From: Cupriavidus taiwanensis
GTDB lineage: Bacteria; Pseudomonadota; Gammaproteobacteria; Burkholderiales; Burkholderiaceae
NCBI RefSeq assembly: GCF_900250075.1
Contig: NZ_LT977070.1
Coordinates: 1,116,001-1,180,000, forward strand
DNA: 64,000 nucleotides
Reading direction: 5' to 3'
In this document: positions 41,497 through 48,255 of the stretch, one piece after another
Layout of the letters: the number at the start of each line of letters is the position of its first letter
How positions within the stretch are numbered: position 1 is the stretch's first letter
The notes under the pieces: generated by a model
What the model saw: only the letters and a program-made list of their open reading frames with translations
What the model was told of the DNA's origin: nothing
Databases searched by the model: none
Made by a program: the position numbers and the translations under genes

Positions 41497-42780
41497 ATGC
41501 AGGTGGTGATCGTGGGCGCGGGCGTGGTGGGGATGACGACGGCATGGCGCCTGGCCGAGGATGGCCACCAGGTGACGGTGCTCGAGCGCCACGACGGCCC
41601 CGGAGAGGAAACCAGCTTTGCCAACGGCGGGCAGCTCAGCTACAGCTACGTGGCGCCGCTGGCGGGACCGGGTGTCATGGCCAAGGTGCCGGGCTGGCTG
41701 CTGCGGCGCGATTCGCCGATGCGATTTCGCCCGGCGGCGGACCCGGCGCAGTGGCGCTGGCTGGCCGCCTTCATGTCCGCCTGCAACGCCGCCACCAGCG
41801 AGGCGACCACGCGCAAGCTGCTGCGGCTGGGCTTCTATTCGCGCGACCTGATGCAGGCCTTCGTGGCCCGGCACCAGCGTGACGACGGCGGCGCCGGTTT
41901 CAATTTTGCGCGGCGCGGCAAGCTGGTGGTGCACCGCGACGCGGCGGCGTTCGAGTCGGCCTGCCGGCTGCTGGACTACCAGGCCAGCCTGGGCTGCGAG
42001 CAGCAGGCGCTGGACCGCGATGCCTGCGTGGCGCTGGAACCGGCGCTGGCCGGCATCCGCGACGACATCGCCGGCGCCATCCATACCCCGAGCGAGGAGG
42101 TGGGCGACTGCCATCGCTTCTGCCTGTCGCTGGCACGCTTGCTGCAAGATGGCGCGTACGCGGGCGTGTCGCTGCGCTTTGGCACCGTGGTGCAAGGGCT
42201 GGTGCAGCAGGGCGGCCGCGTCACCGGCGTGCGCACGCCGGCCGGGGTCGTGCCCGCCGACGTGGTGATCATGTCGGGCGGCATCGGCAGCGTGCCACTG
42301 CTGCGTCCGCTCGGGGTACGGCCGATGCTGTGGCCGCTCAAGGGCTACAGCATCACGGTGCCGCTGGCAGGCGGCGCGTCCGCGCCGCATGTCAGCGTGA
42401 CGGATTTTGCCAACAAGATCGTTTATGCCCGGATCGGCAATACACTGCGGGTGGCGGGCATGGCCGACCTGGTGCGCGGCGGCACCCGCATCGACCCGGA
42501 ACGGGTCGGCACGCTGGTGGCGCAGACCCGCGCGCTGTTTCCCGGCATCGTGCCGGACCAGCCGCTGGCGCAGCTGCAGCCGTGGGCCGGGCTGCGACCG
42601 GCCACACCGGACGGCCTGCCGCTGGTGGGGCCGTCGCGGGTGTCGGGGCTGTGGCTCAACCTGGGCCACGGCGCGCTGGGCTTCACGCTGGCGATGGGCA
42701 GTGCCGGCCTGCTGGCCGACCGCCTGGCGGGGCGCCGTCCCGCCATCGACGCAGAAGATTTCGACGCCGCCCGCGCCTAG
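41497..42780 (+). CDS. dadA: D-amino acid dehydrogenase (DadA-like FAD oxidoreductase)
   Basis: A 427-residue FAD oxidoreductase of the DAO superfamily. The dinucleotide motif MQVVIVGAGVVGMTTAWRLAEDGHQVTVLE starts at residue 1. DadA-like features follow: ETSFANGGQLSYSYVAPLAGPGV, PLKGYSITVPL and the C-terminal GLRPATPDGLPLVGPSRVSGLWLNLGHGALGFTLAMGSA. DadA converts D-amino acids to 2-oxo acids and passes electrons to quinones. ATG 41497 has AAGGGAAAGG upstream. It is divergent from a LysR regulator and upstream of an amino-acid binding protein. It may be one of several DadA paralogues. Confidence 0.87.
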   Translation: MQVVIVGAGVVGMTTAWRLAEDGHQVTVLERHDGPGEETSFANGGQLSYSYVAPLAGPGVMAKVPGWLLRRDSPMRFRPAADPAQWRWLAAFMSACNAATSEATTRKLLRLGFYSRDLMQAFVARHQRDDGGAGFNFARRGKLVVHRDAAAFESACRLLDYQASLGCEQQALDRDACVALEPALAGIRDDIAGAIHTPSEEVGDCHRFCLSLARLLQDGAYAGVSLRFGTVVQGLVQQGGRVTGVRTPAGVVPADVVIMSGGIGSVPLLRPLGVRPMLWPLKGYSITVPLAGGASAPHVSVTDFANKIVYARIGNTLRVAGMADLVRGGTRIDPERVGTLVAQTRALFPGIVPDQPLAQLQPWAGLRPATPDGLPLVGPSRVSGLWLNLGHGALGFTLAMGSAGLLADRLAGRRPAIDAEDFDAARA

Positions 42781-42885
42781 CGCTGCGGCCGAGCATGGGT
42801 TGTTGCCGTACCGGTAACTCTGCAGTACCTGAAGCTGTCCATGAAGCATGCCTCAATGACCAAGCCCCACTACAAGGAGCGCCAC

Positions 42886-43797
42886 ATGCAAACGCTGCAC
42901 CCCCACCGATCCGCCACCCGCCGCGCGCTTGCGGCAGCCACGCTGCTGCTGGCCGCCGGCGCGGCCCATGCCGCCGACGGCGACACGCTGAAGAAGATCA
43001 AGGACAGCGGGGTGATCTCGCTTGGCTACCGCGAATCGTCGATCCCGTTCTCGTACACCGACGGCAAGGAGGTCATGGGCTACTCGCACGAGATCCTGCT
43101 GCAGATCGTCGACAAGGTGAAGAGCGAGCTGAAGATGCCCAACCTGCAGGTGCGCCTGACGCCGATCACCTCGCAGAACCGGATCCCGCTGGTTCAGAAC
43201 GGCACCATCGACATCGAATGCGGCAGCACCACCAACAACCTCGAGCGGCAGAAGCAGGTGGCGTTCTCCAACAGCCTGTTCGTCTACGGCATCAAGATGC
43301 TGACCAAGAAGGATTCGGGCGTGAAGGAGTTTGCCGACCTGAAGGACCGCAACGTGGTCACCACCGCCGGCACCACCGGCGAGCGCCTGCTGGTCAAGAT
43401 GAACGGCGAGAAGGCCATGAACATGAACCTGATCAGCACCAAGGACCACGGCCAGTCCTTCCTGATCCTGGAAACCGGCCGTGCCGCCGCGTTCGTGATG
43501 GATGAGCCGCTGCTGTACGGGGAGCGCACCAAGGCCAAGAACGCCGCCGACTGGGTGGTGGTGGGCGCGCCGCTGCAGACCGAGAACTACGCCTGCATGT
43601 TCCGCAAGGACGATCCCTCGTTCAAGAAGCTGGCCGATGGCGTGATCGCCGACCTGCAGACCAGCGGCCGCGCCGAGAAGCTGTACAACAAGTGGTTCAT
43701 GGCGCCGATCCCGCCGCGCGGCATCAATATGAACTACCCGCTGTCGGCCGACATGAAGGCGCTGTTCGCGGCGCCCAACGACAAGGCCTACCAGTAG
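42886..43797 (+). CDS. Amino-acid ABC transporter binding protein, glutamate/aspartate (GltI) type
   Basis: A 303-residue periplasmic binding protein with a signal peptide (ALAAATLLLAAGAAHA, cleavage near residue 29). The mature segment DTLKKIKDSGVISLGYRESSIPFSYTDGKEVMGYSHEI is GltI-like, as are VRLTPITSQNRIPLVQNGTIDIECGSTTNN and MDEPLLYG. It likely binds glutamate, aspartate or a related acid. An AAGGAGC site precedes ATG 42886. It follows the DadA-like gene by 105 bases. No matching permease or ATPase of its own is adjacent. Confidence 0.87.
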   Translation: MQTLHPHRSATRRALAAATLLLAAGAAHAADGDTLKKIKDSGVISLGYRESSIPFSYTDGKEVMGYSHEILLQIVDKVKSELKMPNLQVRLTPITSQNRIPLVQNGTIDIECGSTTNNLERQKQVAFSNSLFVYGIKMLTKKDSGVKEFADLKDRNVVTTAGTTGERLLVKMNGEKAMNMNLISTKDHGQSFLILETGRAAAFVMDEPLLYGERTKAKNAADWVVVGAPLQTENYACMFRKDDPSFKKLADGVIADLQTSGRAEKLYNKWFMAPIPPRGINMNYPLSADMKALFAAPNDKAYQ

Positions 43798-43836
43798 GGC
43801 GGGGCGGGCCGCGGGGGCGGAACCGGGCCCCGCGGT

Positions 43837-43865
43837 TATTTAGCCATGATGAATCGATATTTAGC
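43837..43865. promoter_or_regulatory. 21-bp-spaced direct repeats upstream of the second binding-protein gene
   Basis: TATTTAGC occurs at 43837-43844 and again at 43858-43865, exactly two helical turns apart. They lie in an A/T-rich stretch unlike the surrounding GC-rich DNA, 127 bases before the ATG at 43992. They may bind a regulator on one DNA face. Confidence 0.4.
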
Positions 43866-43991
43866 ATTCGATAGTGTTTGCGGTAGTGTTGAGCCCGATA
43901 TAGGCTCATAGCAGCACAACAGCCGGCGGCGCTCCAAAAGAGGCGGGCCGGCGCTGCCCCACACTGCTTATCCGCATCGACTGGAGAACAT

Positions 43992-44813
43992 ATGCGATCG
44001 CTTCGTACTGGCTGGTTCAAATCCCTGCTGGCCGCTTCCCTGGTGGCCGGCGCCGGCCTGGCGGCCACCGCGGCCCATGCCGCCGACCTGCTCGACACCG
44101 TCAAGCAGGCCGGTGTGCTGAAGATCGGGCTGGAGGGCACCTATCCCCCGTTCGGCTTCCGTGGCGCAAAGAACGAGCTGGAAGGCTTCGACGTCGACGT
44201 GGCGCGGGCGGTGGCGGGCAAGCTCGGCGTCAAGCCGGAGTTCGTCACCACCGAATGGAGCGGCATCATCGCCGGCCTGCAGGCGGGCAAGTTCGATGTC
44301 ATCGTCAACCAGGTCAACGTCACGCCGCAGCGCCAGCAGGTGCTGGATTTTTCCACGCCCTACGTCTACTCGGATGCGCAGCTGATCCAGCGCAAGGATG
44401 ACAAGCGCCAGTTCAAGTCGCTGGAAGACCTGAAAGGCCACAAGCTTGGCGTCAGCCTGGGCAGCAACTACAACGACCTGGCCAAGTCCGTGGCCGGCAT
44501 CGACGTCAAGACCTATCCCGGCGCGCCCGAGTACCTGCGCGACCTGGCGGCACAGCGCGTCGACGCCGCACTGAACGACCGGCTGATGGTCGCGTACCTG
44601 GTCAAGACCGCAAACCTGCCGCTGCGCCCTGGCGCGATCGTGGCGGGTGCCACCACGCAGGTGGCGATCCCGTTCCGCAAGGACAACCCCAAGTTTGCGC
44701 AGGCGATCAACCATGCGCTGGATGAACTGGCCAAGGACGGCACGCTCGGCAAGCTGTCGGTGAAGTGGTTCGGCACCGATGTAACCAAGCCCGCCGGCAA
44801 GCCGATCAAGTAA
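43992..44813 (+). CDS. Amino-acid ABC transporter binding protein, cystine (FliY/TcyA) type
   Basis: A 273-residue periplasmic protein with a signal peptide (about 1-31, ending AATAAHA). The mature sequence shows the polar-amino-acid motif GVLKIGLEGTYPPFGFR, then LEGFDVDVARAVAGKLG, EFVTTEWSGIIAGLQAGKFDVIVNQV, and SLGSNYNDL. This pattern is closest to cystine-type binding proteins. A strong hairpin-T-run follows it before the permease gene, so it is probably made in excess of the permease. Confidence 0.87.
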   Translation: MRSLRTGWFKSLLAASLVAGAGLAATAAHAADLLDTVKQAGVLKIGLEGTYPPFGFRGAKNELEGFDVDVARAVAGKLGVKPEFVTTEWSGIIAGLQAGKFDVIVNQVNVTPQRQQVLDFSTPYVYSDAQLIQRKDDKRQFKSLEDLKGHKLGVSLGSNYNDLAKSVAGIDVKTYPGAPEYLRDLAAQRVDAALNDRLMVAYLVKTANLPLRPGAIVAGATTQVAIPFRKDNPKFAQAINHALDELAKDGTLGKLSVKWFGTDVTKPAGKPIK

Positions 44814-44839
44814 GCCGACCGGCAGGGCGTTATCATGTC

Positions 44840-44881
44840 GCGGCGCGGCGGCCTGCATGGCTGCCGCGCCGCTTTGCTTTT
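44840..44881 (+). terminator. Intercistronic terminator between binding-protein and permease genes
   Basis: Ten-bp arms GCGGCGCGGC (44840-44849) and GCCGCGCCGC (44863-44872), followed by TTTGCTTTT. It lies inside the 107-base gap of a likely operon and would lower permease expression relative to the binding protein. Confidence 0.7.
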
Positions 44882-44920
44882 GTGCCCTTTTATTGCTGAT
44901 CCTTTTCGCGCCGCCACGCC

Positions 44921-45580
44921 ATGCCCGCTCTCCAGCTCGTCATCGACTCCCTGCCCGTGTTGCTGCAGGGCACGCTGCTGACCATCAAGTTCGCGCTGTG
45001 GTCGATGGTGTTCGGGCTGATGCTGGGCACGGTGGTGGCGCTGATGGGCATCAGCCATAGCCGGATGCTCAAGGCGGTGGCGCGCGGCTACGTCAGCATC
45101 ATGCGCGGCACGCCGCTGCTGGTGCAGATCTTCGTGGTCTACTACGGGCTTCCCGGCATCGGCATCGCGCTGGAGCCGACCCCCGCGGGCGTGCTGACGC
45201 TCAGCCTGAACGTCGGCGCCTATTTGTCCGAGAGCATGCGCGGCGCCATCCTGGGCGTGGCGCGCGGGCAGTGGCTGGCGGCCTACAGCCTGGGCCTGAC
45301 GCCGGCGCAGGCGCTGCGCTACGTGGTGGGCCCGCAGGCGCTGCGGCTGGCGGTGCCAAGCCTGTCGAACAGCCTGATCAGCCTGATCAAGGATACGTCG
45401 CTGGTATCGGTCATTACCGTCACCGAGCTGCTGCGCACCGCGCAGGAGGTGATTGCCGCCACCTACCAGCCGTTGCCGCTGTATCTGGCGGTGGCGGCGA
45501 TCTATTGGATATTGAGCACGGGCTTGTCAGGGCTGCAGCACCGGCTGGAGCGGAGGTTGTCGCTGCCGGGGCGGCATTGA
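44921..45580 (+). CDS. Amino-acid ABC transporter permease (cystine type)
   Basis: A 219-residue permease with about five transmembrane helices. It begins SLPVLLQGTLLTIKFALWSMVFGLMLG, the usual start of His/Glu/Gln-family permeases, and has YVSIMRGTPLLVQIFVVYYGLPGIG. The EAA-loop ESMRGAILGVARGQWLAAYSLGLTPAQALRYVVGPQA contacts the ATPase. It pairs with the binding protein upstream. No ATPase gene follows; the next gene is convergent cphA, so an ATPase from elsewhere must be shared. Confidence 0.88.
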   Translation: MPALQLVIDSLPVLLQGTLLTIKFALWSMVFGLMLGTVVALMGISHSRMLKAVARGYVSIMRGTPLLVQIFVVYYGLPGIGIALEPTPAGVLTLSLNVGAYLSESMRGAILGVARGQWLAAYSLGLTPAQALRYVVGPQALRLAVPSLSNSLISLIKDTSLVSVITVTELLRTAQEVIAATYQPLPLYLAVAAIYWILSTGLSGLQHRLERRLSLPGRH

Positions 45581-45596
45581 GACCCGCGCCAAAGCA

Positions 45597-45624
45597 AAAG
45601 GCCAGCTCCACGGAGCTGGCCTTT
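45597..45624. terminator. Bidirectional terminator between the permease and cphA
   Basis: Arms GCCAGCTCC (45601-45609) and GGAGCTGGC (45612-45620) flanked by AAAG on the left and CTTT on the right, which extends the pairing and gives short T-runs on both strands. It separates two convergent units. Confidence 0.7.
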
Positions 45625-45641
45625 GTGCATCAGCGGACCGT

Positions 45642-48212
45642 TCAGCCCTGCGCGATGCGCCCGGCGATATGCCCCAGCGCCTCTTCCACCTGGTCCACCA
45701 GGATCAGGCACAGGTCGCCCGGCTGCAGGTGCGACAGCGCGGTATCGATGGCGAGGAACTCGCCGCGGATTTCCTCGACCTGGCTGGCGCGTTGCGCGCC
45801 CTGCAGGCCTTCGCGCAGCAGCGCCAGCACTTCGCCGTCGGCGCGGCCGCGCTGGCACTGGTCCTGGTACAGCACGACCTCGTCGAACACGCCGCCCAGG
45901 ATCTGGGTCTGGCGGCGGATGTCGTCGTCGCGGCGGTCGCCCGCGCCGCTGATCACCACCACGCGCCGCCTGGCCGGGATGGATTCGATCGCATTGCACA
46001 GCGCCAGGATTGCATCCGGGTTGTGGCCGTAGTCGGCGATCAGCGTGGCGCCGCGGTAATCGAACACATTGAAGCGTCCGGGCGCGGTCTGCGCATCGTT
46101 GACAAAGGTGGCCAGCCCGCGGCGGATCACCGCCCAGTCGATGCCGAGCGCCCACGCCGCCGCGATCGACGACATCGCATTCTCGACCTGGAAGCCGATG
46201 GTGCCGTTGCGCGTCAGCGGGATCTCCGCCAGCGCGATGCGCACTTCGGCATCGCCTTCGGCGGCGACGATGTCGGCGCCGTCGACGAACACCACGCGCT
46301 TGCCCTGCGCGCGGTGCGTGGCCATGGCGGGCTGGTCGGGATCGTGCGCGAAGAAGGTGACGCTGCCCGGGCAGGCGTCGGCCATGCGCACCACCATCGG
46401 ATCGGCGGCGTTGAGCACGGCCATGCCGTGCGGCGCGACGTTCTGCACGATCACGCTCTTGAGCACCGCCAGGTCTTCCACCGAGTTGATGTAGGACAGG
46501 CCCAGGTGGTCGCCTTCGCCGACGTTGGTCACCACCGCCACGTCGCAGCGGTCGAAGGCCAGGCCTTCGCGCAGCAGGCCGCCACGCGCGGTCTCGAACA
46601 CGGCGGCGTCCACGTCCGGGTGCAGCAGCACGTTGCGCGCGCTGCGCGGGCCGCTGCAGTCGCCGGTGTCGATGCGCTCGCCCTGGATATAGACGCCGTC
46701 GGTGCCGGTCATGCCCATGCGCAGGCCGCTGCTGGCCATGATGTGGGTGATCAGGCGGACCGTGGTGGTCTTGCCATTGGTGCCCGATACCGCCACCACC
46801 GGGATGCGGCCATCGTCGCCGTCGGCAAACATGGTCGAGACGATGGCTTCGCCGACCGCGCGGCCCTTGCCGTACGACGGCTGCAGGTGCATGCGCAGGC
46901 CCGGCGCGGCGTTGACCTCGACAATGCCGCCGGCCTGTTCCTCGAACGGCTTGAGCATGGTCTCGCACACCGCGTCGACGCCGGCGATGTCGAGGCCCAC
47001 CATTTGCGCCGCGGCCACGGCGCGCGCGGCGATGTCCGGGTGGACGTCGTCGGTCACGTCGGTGGCGCTGCCGCCGGTGGACAGGTTGGCGTTGTTGCGC
47101 AGCACCACGCGGGTACCGGCGGCCGGCACGGAATCGGCGGTCAGGTTCTGCTTGGCCAGCGTGGCCAGCGCGATATCGTCGAAGCGGATCTTGGTCAGCG
47201 AGGTGGCGTGGCCTTCGCCACGGCGCGGGTCGCGGTTCACTTCCTCGACCAGCTGGCGCACGGTGTGCACGCCGTCGCCGATCACCTGCGGCGGATCGCG
47301 GCGCGCGGCCGCGACCAGCTGCTTGCCGACCACCAGCAGGCGGAAATCATGGCCCGGAATATAGCGCTCGACGATCACGTCGGAGCTGATGTCCGAGGCG
47401 ACCTCGTAGGCCGTCATCACTTCCTCGCGGGTGCGGATGCGCACCGCCACGCCCTTGCCCTGGTTGCCGTCACGCGGCTTGACCACCACCGGCGCGTCGA
47501 TTTCCTGCGCCGCGGCCCAGGCTTCGTCGGCGCTGCGCACCGAGCGGCCCAGCGGCACCGGCACCCCGGCGGCGTGCAGCAGGCTCTTGGTCAGTTCCTT
47601 GTCCTGCGCGATCGACTCGGCCACGGCGCTGGTGCGGTCGGTCTCGGCCGCCTGGATGCGGCGCTGCTTGCTGCCCCAGCCGAACTGCACCATCGAACCC
47701 TGCGTCAGGCGCCGGTACGGAATCCCGCGTGCGACCGCGGCGTAGACGATCGAGCCGGTGCTCGGCCCCAGGCGCACGTCCTCGTCCAGCTCGCGCAGGC
47801 GGTGCAGCGCGTCGGCAAGGTCGAAGGGAGTGTCGTGACGGGCGGCCTGGCACAGCGCCTCGGCCAGTTCGAAGGCGAGCCGGCCGACTTCTTCCTCGCT
47901 GTATTGCACGATCACCTGGTAGATGCCGGGCTCGACCGTCTGCGCGGTGCGGCTGAACGTGACCGGGCAGCCGGCAGCCGCCTGCAGGCGCAGCGCCGTC
48001 ACTTCCAGTACGTGGGCCAGCGACAGCTCGACCGATTCCTCGTCCGGGCGCAGCGGCCCGATCTCGGGGAAGCGGGCGCGCAGCCGGTCTTCAAAGCCGG
48101 GCAGGGCCGACAGCATGTTGGCGGTGTCCTGGCATGCCACGATCGCCTCGATGGCGGTGTGGCGGCACCACAGGTTCGGGCCCCGCAGGGCCCGGATTCG
48201 GGAGACTTCCAT
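45642..48212 (-). CDS. cphA: Cyanophycin synthetase CphA
   Basis: An 856-residue enzyme that makes cyanophycin, a non-ribosomal polymer with a poly-aspartate backbone and arginine side chains, from Asp, Arg and ATP. An N-terminal domain (1-160) precedes an ATP-grasp domain (about 215-475; VVVKPRDGNQGKGV, VIVERYIPGHDFRLLVVG) that adds Asp. A Mur-ligase-like domain (about 475-856) adds Arg; its P-loop is SGTNGKTTTVRL and later motifs are NVGEGDHLGLS and DYGHNPDAI. All three match canonical CphA. It lies 43 bases downstream of cphA' in the same direction, so they are probably cotranscribed. Confidence 0.95.
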   Translation of the reverse strand: MEVSRIRALRGPNLWCRHTAIEAIVACQDTANMLSALPGFEDRLRARFPEIGPLRPDEESVELSLAHVLEVTALRLQAAAGCPVTFSRTAQTVEPGIYQVIVQYSEEEVGRLAFELAEALCQAARHDTPFDLADALHRLRELDEDVRLGPSTGSIVYAAVARGIPYRRLTQGSMVQFGWGSKQRRIQAAETDRTSAVAESIAQDKELTKSLLHAAGVPVPLGRSVRSADEAWAAAQEIDAPVVVKPRDGNQGKGVAVRIRTREEVMTAYEVASDISSDVIVERYIPGHDFRLLVVGKQLVAAARRDPPQVIGDGVHTVRQLVEEVNRDPRRGEGHATSLTKIRFDDIALATLAKQNLTADSVPAAGTRVVLRNNANLSTGGSATDVTDDVHPDIAARAVAAAQMVGLDIAGVDAVCETMLKPFEEQAGGIVEVNAAPGLRMHLQPSYGKGRAVGEAIVSTMFADGDDGRIPVVAVSGTNGKTTTVRLITHIMASSGLRMGMTGTDGVYIQGERIDTGDCSGPRSARNVLLHPDVDAAVFETARGGLLREGLAFDRCDVAVVTNVGEGDHLGLSYINSVEDLAVLKSVIVQNVAPHGMAVLNAADPMVVRMADACPGSVTFFAHDPDQPAMATHRAQGKRVVFVDGADIVAAEGDAEVRIALAEIPLTRNGTIGFQVENAMSSIAAAWALGIDWAVIRRGLATFVNDAQTAPGRFNVFDYRGATLIADYGHNPDAILALCNAIESIPARRRVVVISGAGDRRDDDIRRQTQILGGVFDEVVLYQDQCQRGRADGEVLALLREGLQGAQRASQVEEIRGEFLAIDTALSHLQPGDLCLILVDQVEEALGHIAGRIAQG

Positions 48213-48255
48213 AGAACGGTTTCCGTGTCTTCTATGCGCGGTTGGGCTGGGGGCG

